Assembly (NCBI RefSeq): GCF_029714425.1
Contig: NZ_CP121668.1
Coordinates: forward strand, 4,485,501-4,549,500
Source of the DNA: Bradyrhizobium sp. CB2312
GTDB lineage: Bacteria > Pseudomonadota > Alphaproteobacteria > Rhizobiales > Xanthobacteraceae
Length of the DNA stretch: 64,000 nt
Direction: 5' to 3'
Below are positions 56,081 to 64,000 of the stretch, piece after piece. The notes beneath the pieces were generated by a model. That model searched no databases and was not told the DNA's origin. It saw nothing but the letters and a program-made list of their open reading frames with translations. The translations under genes were made by a program, and so were the position numbers. The first letter of the stretch is position 1. Every line of letters starts with the position of its first letter.

Positions 56081-56996
56081 AGCAAGCGGAGAGGCGCCGA
56101 CCGCGACGCGCTGCGGCTTCGTCGCGCTGATCGGTGCGCCCAATGTCGGCAAGTCCACGCTGGTCAATGCGCTGGTCGGGGCCAAGGTGACGATCGTCTC
56201 GCGCAAGGTGCAGACCACGCGCGCGCTGATCCGCGGCATCGTCATCGACAACAACGCGCAGATCATCCTGGTCGACACGCCCGGCATCTTCTCGCCCAAG
56301 CGCCGGCTCGACCGCGCCATGGTCTCGACCGCCTGGAGCGGGGCGCATGATGCCGACCTCGTCTGCGTGCTGCTCGACGCCAAGACCGGCATCGACGAGG
56401 AGGCCGAGGCGATCCTCGCCAAGGCCGCCAGCGTCAACCACGACAAGATCCTCGTCATCAACAAGGTCGACCTGGTCCAGCGCGAGAAGCTGCTGGCGCT
56501 GGCGCAGGCCGCCAACGAGCGCATGACGTTCGCAAAGACCTTCATGATCGCGGCGATCTCGGGTGACGGCGTCGACGACATCCGCACGACTCTCGCCGCG
56601 ATGGTGCCGCCGGGCCCGTTCCTCTACCCCGAGGACCAGATGTCCGACGCGCCGATGCGGCAGCTGGCGGCCGAGATCACGCGCGAAAAGATCTATCAGA
56701 AGCTGCACCAGGAATTGCCCTACCAGTCCACGGTCGAGACCGACAAGTGGGAGGAGCGCAAGGACCATTCGGTGCGGATCGAGCAGACGATCTTCGTCGA
56801 GCGCGAGAGCCAGCGCAAGATCGTGCTCGGCAAGGGCGGTGCCACCATCAAGTCGATCGGTGCGGACTCGCGCAAAGAGCTGATGCAGATCCTGGACGTG
56901 CCGGTGCATCTGTTCCTGTTCGTCAAGGTGCGCGAGAACTGGGGCGATGATCCCGATCGCTACCGCGAGATGGGCCTGGACTTTCCCAAAGAATAA
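56070..56996 (+). CDS. era: GTPase Era
   Basis: From ATG 56070 the 308-residue product has G1 [15 protein letters not shown]2/G3 TTRALIRGI...LVDTPGIF, G4 NKVD and a C-terminal KH domain ([23 protein letters not shown]). Era assists 30S assembly at the 3' end of 16S rRNA. The rnc-era overlap is the usual arrangement. Confidence 0.97.
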   Translation: MTAEASGEAPTATRCGFVALIGAPNVGKSTLVNALVGAKVTIVSRKVQTTRALIRGIVIDNNAQIILVDTPGIFSPKRRLDRAMVSTAWSGAHDADLVCVLLDAKTGIDEEAEAILAKAASVNHDKILVINKVDLVQREKLLALAQAANERMTFAKTFMIAAISGDGVDDIRTTLAAMVPPGPFLYPEDQMSDAPMRQLAAEITREKIYQKLHQELPYQSTVETDKWEERKDHSVRIEQTIFVERESQRKIVLGKGGATIKSIGADSRKELMQILDVPVHLFLFVKVRENWGDDPDRYREMGLDFPKE

Positions 56997-57017
56997 CCAA
57001 GAAAAGATCGGTATCCG

Positions 57018-57398
57018 ATGAGCGTGCCCAGCAACGTCCGGCGCTTCGAAGCGCTGCTCTATGCGTCACTGATGCTGGATGCCTTGTCGGTCGCGGTGCA
57101 GGACCGCACCCCAAATGCCGAGATGACCGAGCAGATGATCATGACGGCGACCCTGCTCGCCGGCGGCATGATTTTGCTGCTGGTCTATTTCGTCTGGCTG
57201 GCCGCGCGTTGGCGCAAGAACTGGCCGCGCTGGGTGCTGGCGGCAGCGCTCGTGCTGTCGGTGATCTCGCTCGGCCAGATCATCGGCGAGAAGGGCATGG
57301 AGCTCGACAGCGCCATCGAGATCGTCTCCTGCGCGCTGACGGCGATCGGCCTGTATTTCTCCTTCACCGGCGACGCGCAGGGCTGGTTCAACGCCTAG
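57018..57398 (+). CDS. Hypothetical membrane protein, four TM helices
   Basis: ATG 57018 opens a 126-residue protein with hydrophobic segments at about residues 10-26, 40-62, 71-89 and 98-115. [20 protein letters not shown] starts the first. It lies 21 bases after era and is probably co-transcribed with it. I do not recognise a function. Confidence 0.8.
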   Translation: MSVPSNVRRFEALLYASLMLDALSVAVQDRTPNAEMTEQMIMTATLLAGGMILLLVYFVWLAARWRKNWPRWVLAAALVLSVISLGQIIGEKGMELDSAIEIVSCALTAIGLYFSFTGDAQGWFNA

Positions 57399-57413
57399 CG
57401 CCTGGCTGCGCTG

Positions 57414-57510
57414 CGGTAGGGTGGGCAAAGGCGCGCCCTCGCGCGCCATGCCCACCACAATCGCGGCATGATCAAATTGGTGGGCACGCTTTGCTTTGCC
57501 CATCCTACGG
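57414..57510. repeat. GTAGGGTGGGCAAAG inverted repeat
   Basis: GGTAGGGTGGGCAAAG at the left and CTTTGCCCATCCTACGG at the right are near-complementary. An inner hairpin (GGCGCGC...GCGCGCC, then ATGCCCACCA...TGGTGGGCA) completes it. The element is non-coding and ends 29 bases before recO. Confidence 0.75.
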
Positions 57511-57538
57511 CCTCTCGAAATGCGCTAGACTTCCTCCC

Positions 57539-58291
57539 ATGGAATGGACCGACGAAGGCATCGTGCTGGGCGTGCGGCGGCATGGCGAGTCCAGCGCCAT
57601 TGTCGAGCTCCTGACCCGCGCGCACGGCCGGCATCTCGGACTCGTGCGCGGTGGCGCCAGCTCGCGGCTGCGGCCGCTCTTGCAGCCCGGCAACAGCGTC
57701 AGTGCGGTGTGGCGGGCGCGGCTTGACGAGCATCTCGGCACCTATGCGATCGAGGGATTGAAGCTGCGCGCCGCGACGCTGCTCGGATCGTCCCACGGGG
57801 TCTACGGCGTCACCCATCTCGCCTCGATCGCGCGGCTCCTGCCGGAGCGCGATCCGCATGAAGACATCTTTGCGCTGCTGGAGCATTCGCTCGACGATTT
57901 CGACGATATCGGCAGCGCCGCCGTGCATCTCATTCATTTCGAGCTGGCGATGCTCGCCGAGCTGGGTTTCGGGCTCGCGCTGGAGAATTGCGCGGTGACC
58001 GGCGAGACCACGGACCTGATCTATGTCTCGCCCAAATCCGGCGGGGCGGTGTCGCGCGGCGCGGGCGAGCCATGGCGGGACCGGCTGCTGCGCCTGCCGC
58101 CATTCCTCCGCCACGGCGAAACCGCGAGCGAACTGACCGAACAGGATCTCCAGGATGGGTTCCGCCTGACCGGCCTGTTCCTGCTGCGCCATGTGCTGGA
58201 GCCGCGCGGACAGGGTCATTCCGACGCGCGCGCGGGCTTCATCAATGCCCTGATGCGGCAGCAGGCGAGGGCGGCAATCCCTGCGCCATGA
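57539..58291 (+). CDS. recO: DNA repair protein RecO
   Basis: From ATG 57539 the 250-residue product begins [26 protein letters not shown] (OB fold) and continues [21 protein letters not shown] helical domain with [22 protein letters not shown] contains part of the zinc site. RecO helps RecA load on gapped DNA. Placement after era is conserved. Confidence 0.95.
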   Translation: MEWTDEGIVLGVRRHGESSAIVELLTRAHGRHLGLVRGGASSRLRPLLQPGNSVSAVWRARLDEHLGTYAIEGLKLRAATLLGSSHGVYGVTHLASIARLLPERDPHEDIFALLEHSLDDFDDIGSAAVHLIHFELAMLAELGFGLALENCAVTGETTDLIYVSPKSGGAVSRGAGEPWRDRLLRLPPFLRHGETASELTEQDLQDGFRLTGLFLLRHVLEPRGQGHSDARAGFINALMRQQARAAIPAP

Positions 58292-58392
58292 GCCAAGCGG
58301 GAGGCAGGCTTACCCTTCTTCTTGGTTCCCACGGAACCAAATCGGCCCGGTCGAGTTCGCTCCCGCAGGGTTCCACAACGGGGACAGCCCAA

Positions 58393-58668
58393 ATGTTGAT
58401 CAGGGGATTTGCCTTGTCTGCGGCGCTGGTTGCGCTCGCGCCTGACGCTACGGCCGGCGAACCGCAACCGGGCGTGTTTCGACGCGCCTCCTGCACCGTC
58501 GTCCGGTACTATGTGGCCAAATATTCCGCTGCAGCCGCAGAGACATGGGCGCGATCCCATGGTGCTACGGAGGCCGAGATCGAGGCCGCCCGCCGCTGTC
58601 TGACAAGCGTGCCAACCCCGGCGCAGGCCAAGACTCCGCCCGTGACAGCCGGCTGGGCAGGCCAATAG
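58393..58668 (+). CDS. Small exported hypothetical protein
   Basis: ATG 58393 gives a 91-residue product with a signal peptide (MLIRGFALSAALVALAPDAT, ending near AGE). A short mature domain has RRASCTVVRYYVAKYSAAAAETWARSHGATEAEIEAARRCL with two cysteines that could pair. The AET...ARSHGATEAEIEAA helix is probably the functional part. Function unknown. Confidence 0.72.
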   Translation: MLIRGFALSAALVALAPDATAGEPQPGVFRRASCTVVRYYVAKYSAAAAETWARSHGATEAEIEAARRCLTSVPTPAQAKTPPVTAGWAGQ

Positions 58669-58729
58669 GCTGCCCACAGGGAACCATTCGATCCTTGCCC
58701 GATTCGCTTCCACGGTTTAACCGGGCGGC

Positions 58730-60988
58730 ATGGGAAAGCGAATCGTTCCGCCGGAAGAGCCGGCCGAAATTCACGAGGTGCCGCTGCGTGAGGCGCTCGA
58801 AGAGCGCTATCTCGCCTATGCGCTCTCCACCATTATGCACCGCGCGCTGCCGGACGCGCGCGACGGCCTGAAGCCGGTGCACCGGCGCATCCTCTACGGC
58901 ATGCGCCTGCTCCGCCTCGACCCCGGCACGGCCTTCAAGAAGTCCGCAAAAATCGTCGGCGACGTGATGGGCTCGTTCCATCCGCACGGCGACCAGGCGA
59001 TCTACGACGCCATGGTCCGCCTCGCGCAGGATTTCTCCTCGCGCTACCCGCTGGTCGACGGCCAGGGCAATTTCGGCAATATCGACGGCGATAACCCCGC
59101 CGCCTACCGCTACACCGAAGCGCGCATGACCGACGTCGCGCGGCTCCTGCTCGAGGGCATCGACGAGGACGGCGTTGAATTCCGCGCCAATTACGACGGC
59201 CAGTCGAAAGAGCCGGTCGTGCTGCCGGGCGGCTTCCCGAACCTGCTTGCCAACGGCGCGCAAGGCATCGCGGTCGGCATGGCGACCTCGATCCCGCCCC
59301 ACAACGCCGCCGAGCTTTGCGATGCAGCGCTGCATCTGATCGAGAAGCCCGACGCGAAGTCCAAGGCGCTCTTGAAGTGGGTGAAGGGCCCGGATTTCCC
59401 GACCGGCGGCATCATCGTCGATTCCAAGCAGGCCATCGCTGAGGCCTACACGACCGGCCGCGGCTCGTTCCGCGTCCGCGCCAGGTGGTCGCACGAAGAG
59501 GGCGCGCGCGGCACCTGGGTCGTCGTCGTCACCGAGATCCCGTTCCTGGTCCAGAAGTCGCGCCTGATCGAGAAGGTCGCCGAACTGCTGGACCAGAAGA
59601 AGCTGCCGCTGGTCGGCGACATCAGGGACGAGTCGGCCGAAGACGTCCGCATCGTGATCGAGCCGAAATCGAAGAACGTCGATCCCGCCCTGATGATGGA
59701 ATCGCTGTTCCGGCTGACCGAGCTCGAAAACAAGATTCCGCTGAATCTGAACGTCCTGATCAAGGGCAAAATCCCGAAGGTGGTGGGACTCGCCGAGTGC
59801 TTGCGCGAATGGCTCGACCATTTGCGGGACGTGCTGATCCGCCGCAGCAACTACCGCAAGGAGCAGATCGAGCACCGCCTGGAGGTTCTCGGCGGCTTCC
59901 TGATCGCCTATCTGAACATCGACAAGGTGATCAAGATCATCCGCACAGAGGATGAACCGAAGCCGGCGTTGATCAAGGCATTCAAGCTCACCGAGGTGCA
60001 GGCCGAAGCCATCCTCAACATGCGCCTGCGCTCCTTGCGCAAGCTCGAAGAGATGGAGATCCGCACCGAGGACAAGAACCTCCGCGCCGAGCTCAAGGGC
60101 ATCAACGCGGTGCTCGCCTCCGAAGCCGAGCAATGGAAGAAGGTCGGCGAGCAAGTCGGCAAGGTCCGCGACATGTTCGGACCCAAGACGCCGCTCGGCA
60201 AGCGCCGCACCACCTTCGCTGATGCGCCCGAGCACGATCTCGCCGCGATCGAGGAGGCCTTCGTCGAGCGCGAGCCGGTGACGGTCGTTGTCTCCGACAA
60301 GGGCTGGATCCGCACCATGAAGGGCCATGTCGAGGATCTCTCAGGGCTCGCCTTCAAGCAGGACGACAAGCTCGGCTTCGCCTTCTTCGCGGAGACGACC
60401 TCGAAGCTGCTGCTGTTTGCGACCAACGGCAAGTTCTACTCGCTCGACGTCGCGAAACTGCCGGGCGGCCGCGGACACGGCGAGCCGATCCGCCTGTTCA
60501 TCGACCTCGAACAGGAGGCCGCACCCGTCGCGCTGTTCGTCCACAAGGGTGGTCGCAAATTCCTGGTGGCGAGCCACGAGGGGCAGGGCTTTGTCGTCAA
60601 CGAGGACGATTGCGTCGGCACCACCAAGAAGGGCAAGCAGGTTCTCAACGTCGACATGCCGAACGAGGCCCGCGCGATCACCGAAGTGCTCGGCGACACC
60701 GTCGCGGTCATCGGCGACAACCGCAAGATGCTCATCTTCCCGCTCGACCAGGTGCCGGAGATGGCCCGCGGCCGCGGCGTGCGCTTGCAGAAGTACAAGG
60801 ATGGCGGCCTGTCCGACGTCGCCGTGTTCGACGCCAAGGCGGGCCTGACCTGGAAGGACTCCGCGGGGCGCGAGTTCAGCGCGAGCATGAAAGAGCTCGC
60901 CGAATGGCAGGGCACCCGCGCCGACGCCGGCCGTTTGCCGCCGAAGGGCTTCCCGAAGTCGAACAAGTTCGGCAGGGGGATCGGGTAG
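58730..60988 (+). CDS. parC: DNA topoisomerase IV subunit A
   Basis: The 752-residue product starts [20 protein letters not shown]. The type IIA core has [21 protein letters not shown], the QRDR-region [26 protein letters not shown] and the active tyrosine in [12 protein letters not shown]. The beta-propeller C-terminal domain is shorter than in GyrA, supporting ParC. It decatenates daughter chromosomes. Confidence 0.96.
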   Translation: MGKRIVPPEEPAEIHEVPLREALEERYLAYALSTIMHRALPDARDGLKPVHRRILYGMRLLRLDPGTAFKKSAKIVGDVMGSFHPHGDQAIYDAMVRLAQDFSSRYPLVDGQGNFGNIDGDNPAAYRYTEARMTDVARLLLEGIDEDGVEFRANYDGQSKEPVVLPGGFPNLLANGAQGIAVGMATSIPPHNAAELCDAALHLIEKPDAKSKALLKWVKGPDFPTGGIIVDSKQAIAEAYTTGRGSFRVRARWSHEEGARGTWVVVVTEIPFLVQKSRLIEKVAELLDQKKLPLVGDIRDESAEDVRIVIEPKSKNVDPALMMESLFRLTELENKIPLNLNVLIKGKIPKVVGLAECLREWLDHLRDVLIRRSNYRKEQIEHRLEVLGGFLIAYLNIDKVIKIIRTEDEPKPALIKAFKLTEVQAEAILNMRLRSLRKLEEMEIRTEDKNLRAELKGINAVLASEAEQWKKVGEQVGKVRDMFGPKTPLGKRRTTFADAPEHDLAAIEEAFVEREPVTVVVSDKGWIRTMKGHVEDLSGLAFKQDDKLGFAFFAETTSKLLLFATNGKFYSLDVAKLPGGRGHGEPIRLFIDLEQEAAPVALFVHKGGRKFLVASHEGQGFVVNEDDCVGTTKKGKQVLNVDMPNEARAITEVLGDTVAVIGDNRKMLIFPLDQVPEMARGRGVRLQKYKDGGLSDVAVFDAKAGLTWKDSAGREFSASMKELAEWQGTRADAGRLPPKGFPKSNKFGRGIG

Positions 60989-61022
60989 GGTCGGGGGCAC
61001 GACGACCGTCGCCACACATCGG

Positions 61023-61144
61023 TGTCATGCCCCGCGAAGTCGGGGCATCCAGTATGCCGCGGCCCATCGGTTCAATCACAACCGTCTCTGGAATACTGGA
61101 TCGCCCGCCCCAGTGCGCAATTGCGCACAAGGCGGGCGATGACA
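61023..61144. repeat. Two-hairpin GTCAT...ATGAC repeat, copy D
   Basis: TGTCATGCCCCG-CGAAGT-CGGGGCATCCAGTAT at the left is answered by ATACTGGATCGCCCGCC, an inner GTGCGCAATTGCGCAC palindrome, and GGCGGGCGATGACA at the right. The layout matches copies A-C with new stem bases. Confidence 0.8.
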
Positions 61145-61255
61145 GTGAGTATGGCGCAAACGCGTGGCAGATAGCCACGAGAGCATACGTGCGGGCACGA
61201 ACATTGCTTTTCCTGGCGACTGCAAACGTTTCAGTCAAAAGGCAAGAAAACACCA

Positions 61256-62802
61256 ATGTTCGAACTGAGAGCTTTCATTTTGGCGTTGCTCGGACTTGCA
61301 CTGGCGGCGCCGGCGCATGCGGCGGGCAATCTCGTCGCGGTGCTCGAGGCGGAGATCGTCACGCTCGATCCGCATTTCTCCACGGCCTATATTTCGCGCA
61401 CGTTCGGCTACATGGTGTTCGATACGCTGTTCGCGAAGGATTCCAAGGGCGAGATCAAGCCGCAGATGGTGCAGGACTGGAAGGTCTCGCCCGATGGTTT
61501 GACCTATAGCTTCACGCTGCGCGACGGCCTGAAATGGCACGACGGCCAGCCGGTGACGGCGGCCGATTGCGTGGCGTCGTTACGCCGCTGGGGCACCCGC
61601 AGTGCGCTCGGCCGCCGCATCTTCGCGATCACGGCCTCGCTTGAGCCGGCCGATGCGAAAACCTTCGTGCTCACGCTGAAGGAGCCATCCGGGCTTGTCA
61701 TCGACGCGCTCGGCAATCCCGTGAGCCCGGTCGCCTTCATGATGCCCGAGCGCATTGCGAAGACGCCCGGCGACCAGCGCATCACCGAGATCATCGGCTC
61801 CGGCCCGTTCGTCTACAGCAAGGCCGATCACCGCACCGGCGATCGTATGATCCTGAAGAAGTTCGCTGACTATGTGCCGCGTCCCGAGCCCGCCGACTTC
61901 CTCGCCGGCGGCAAGCGCGTCAACGTCGATGCGCTCGAGATCCGAGTCATCCCTGACGGTGCGACCGCCGCGTCCGCGCTGCAGGCCGGCGAGATCGACT
62001 TCATGCAATATGCGCCGTTCGATCTCTTGCCGACGCTCGAGAAGAACACTCGCGTCAAGCTCATCAATTTCACCGGCGGCAACATGTTCGCCGGAGCCTA
62101 TCGCCTCAACGCTGCCTCCAAGCCGTTCGACGATCCCGCCATCCGGCGCGTGCTGTGGAAGCTGGTTGATCAGCGCGAGGTGCTGGATGCGCTCGGGCTC
62201 GACTCCAAATATGCGACGCCTTGCGCGACCTACTTCACCTGCGGCACCACATACGAGAGCAAGGCCGGCATTGAAGCCGCCGCCAAGCCGTCGATCGAAG
62301 CGGCGAAGGCTGCGCTGAAAGCGACCAAATATGCCGGCGAGCCCGTCGTCGTCATGGAAGCCAACGACCTCGAAGCCCCGCGCGTCTCGGCGCAGGTTCT
62401 GGCCGAGCGGCTCAAGCAGGCGGGGTTCAATGTCGACCTGCAGGTGATGGACTGGGCCAGCGTGCTTGCGCGCCGCGCAAAGAAGGAGGGCTGGAGCGTC
62501 TATGGCGTTCACGCCGGGGGCTACGACCTGGGCTCGCCGCTCACCAATGTCATGGTCGCTTTCAATTGCGCCGACTTCACTGGCTGGCAATGCGATGCGC
62601 GCATCACCCTCTGATGGAAGCCTTCGCCAAGGCGCCGGCCGAGGAGGACCGCAAGAAGATCGCTTCCGAGATCCAGTCCGTCATGTACGATCAGGCGCCG
62701 GCGATTCCGTGGGGCCAGTTTGCCCAGCCGGCGGCCTATCGTGCCGAGTGGCGCAACCTGATCCCGTCCGCCATCCCAGTGTTCTGGAACGTTGAGAAGT
62801 AA
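61256..62802 (+). pseudogene. Peptide/opine-type ABC transporter solute-binding protein (family 5), frameshifted
   Basis: From ATG 61256 a signal peptide (MFELRAFILALLGLALAAPA) precedes a family 5 solute-binding domain: DPHFSTAYISRTFGYMVFDTLF, DGLTYSFTLRDGLKWHDGQPVTAADC. The frame stops at 62614 after residue 452. One base earlier the sense frame resumes as LMEAFAKAPAEEDRKKIASE and runs to TAA 62802, with the usual C-terminus AIPWGQFAQPAAYRAEWRNL. A single missing base near 62605-62609 explains this. The product lacks about 60 residues unless the base is a sequencing error. Confidence 0.85.
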
Positions 62803-62806
62803 TGCG

Positions 62807-64000
62807 ATGTACGATGTCATTGTTGTCGGCGGCGGCTCCGCTGGCGCCGCCGTAGCGGCCAGGCTCTCCGAGGATCCGGCACGGCGCGTCCTGCTGTTAG
62901 AGGCGGGGCTCGACTGGCGTGCTGATGAAGCACCCTGGGAGGTCAGGACACCAAATCCGATCCCGATCATCCACAAGCGCGAGTACCAGGAGAAATGGCA
63001 ATGGCCCGATCTCCTGACGCGCCGCGTGGCGGGGCAGGAGCCGCGCTTCTACTGGCGCGGCAAGGGGCTCGGCGGCTCCTCGATGATGAACGGGCAGATC
63101 GCGATCCGCGGCGTTGCCGATGCCTTCGACGAATGGGCTGCCAATGGCTGCACCGGCTGGTCGGCCAAGGACGTGATGCCGCTGTTCTCGGTGATCGAGG
63201 ACGATTTCGAATTCGGCGACATCGCAGGTTGGTCGCGGCGGACCGCTTCCGGTCTATCGCGCGCCGCCCGAAGAATGGGGGCCCATCGATCGCGGCCTGC
63301 GCGACGCGGCGCTGGCGAGCGGCTATCCCTGGTGCGCCGATCTCAATGGCCCGGACGGTGAGGGCGTTGCCTGCTATCCCATCAACAGCCGCGACAGCCG
63401 CCGCATCACCACCAATGAGGGTTATCTCGAGCCCGCGCGCGGCCGCGCCAATCTGGAGATCCGCGGCCACGCGCTAGTCGATCGCGTGCGGATCAGTGAC
63501 GGCCGGGCGACCGGCGTCCGCGTTCATATCGAGGGGCAGGGCACCCACGAGATCAGCGCGCGTCAGATCGTGCTGTGTGCCGGCGCGATCCACAGTCCGA
63601 CGATCCTGCTGCGTTCCGGCATCGGCCCGGCCGATGAGCTGAGGTCGATGGGGATTACGGTCGAGCGCGACCTGCCGGTCGGCCGGCATTTTTTCGACCA
63701 TCCGCTGTTTCGCGCCACGATCCAGCTCCGCGAGAATCTGCGGCCGACCGATCCGGACACTCGCCACACCAATTGCTGCGTGACCTATTCCTCGGGCCTC
63801 GCCGATGGCGGCAAGCGCGACATGATCCTGATCGCGTTCAACCATCGCGGTATCGGCGTGCCCGGGGCGATCGGCGCCGGGTTGTTCAACGCCTATTCGC
63901 GCGGAACGCTGAAGCTGGCTTCAACCGACCCATCCATCGATCCCGTCGTCGAGGAGAACATGCTCGCCGATCCCCGCGACATGCTGCGGATGATGGACGC
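62807..64000 (+). pseudogene. GMC family oxidoreductase (choline dehydrogenase-like), frameshifted and cut by window end
   Basis: ATG 62807 starts MYDVIVVGGGSAGAAVAARL, the FAD dinucleotide motif. GKGLGGSSMMNGQIAIRG follows, the GMC signature. At 63227-63231 (GGTTGGT) one extra T shifts the frame: the first frame runs to 63361 as nonsense, while from 63231 another frame continues GRGGPLPVYRAPPEEWGPID, then IVLCAGAIHSPTILLRSGIG (second GMC signature) and stays open to base 64000. The full enzyme would oxidise an alcohol with FAD. Either a pseudogene or a sequence error. Confidence 0.87.

Overview
The window looks like chromosomal DNA of a Bradyrhizobium-type alphaproteobacterium (Bradyrhizobium or a close Nitrobacteraceae relative). 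This rests on four things: very high GC with strong third-position G/C; a large Porin_2-type porin; several families of GTCAT...ATGAC palindromic intergenic repeats; and conserved alphaproteobacterial gene order (topA-rnr, plsY-pyrC-pyrB, gatC-gatA-gatB, dapA/mscL/smpB, rpoZ-rsh-pdxJ-acpS-lepB-rnc-era-recO-parC). No tool was run. All calls come from reading the sequence and its translations.

Layout. 1-10 kb: a flavin monooxygenase (cut by the window edge), an exported M20 amidohydrolase, a small membrane protein, then a leftward block of Nudix hydrolase, DUF983 protein, rnr and topA. 10-18 kb: an accessory stretch with a flavodoxin-like protein, two divergent HxlR-regulator/oxidoreductase pairs (HxlR/SDR and azoR/HxlR, each with a palindrome between the genes), dprA, an amidase and a patatin. 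18-26 kb: plsY, a dihydroorotase homologue lacking the HxH metal motif, pyrB, a VanX-like dipeptidase, an AidB-like acyl-CoA dehydrogenase, a CPBP protease, an AEC transporter and ruvX. 26-31 kb: a frameshifted small membrane gene, an exported cyclase-family protein, a LysR regulator and two paralogous nitronate-monooxygenase-like genes. 31-35 kb: gatC-orf-gatA-orf-gatB, a coupled amidotransferase operon carrying two small extra ORFs. 35-39 kb: a gene-poor stretch with a 30-residue lysine-rich minigene, small hypotheticals, an IS481-like element and tRNA-Ser(GCU). 39-46 kb: a major porin with a strong terminator, a perfect FNR/FixK-type box, a Tat-exported sulfatase and a soluble lytic transglycosylase. 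46-61 kb: the housekeeping blocks listed above, plus a peroxiredoxin, a family 5 uracil-DNA glycosylase and a NYN nuclease. 61-64 kb: a family 5 solute-binding protein and a GMC oxidoreductase, each broken by a one-base frameshift.

Functional themes. Most of the window is core information processing (tRNA amidation, RNA decay, topology, stringent response, protein export, rRNA maturation, repair) and pyrimidine, lysine, phospholipid and PLP synthesis. Accessory genes concentrate between dprA and topA, between plsY and dprA, and around the tRNA-Ser/IS site. The observations most worth following are the lysine-rich minigene with its structured CG-rich leader, the two small ORFs inside the gat operon, the HxH-less dihydroorotase, the isolated FNR/FixK box, the redox-type HxlR/azoR pair, and a family of two-hairpin repeats whose stems differ while their ends are conserved.
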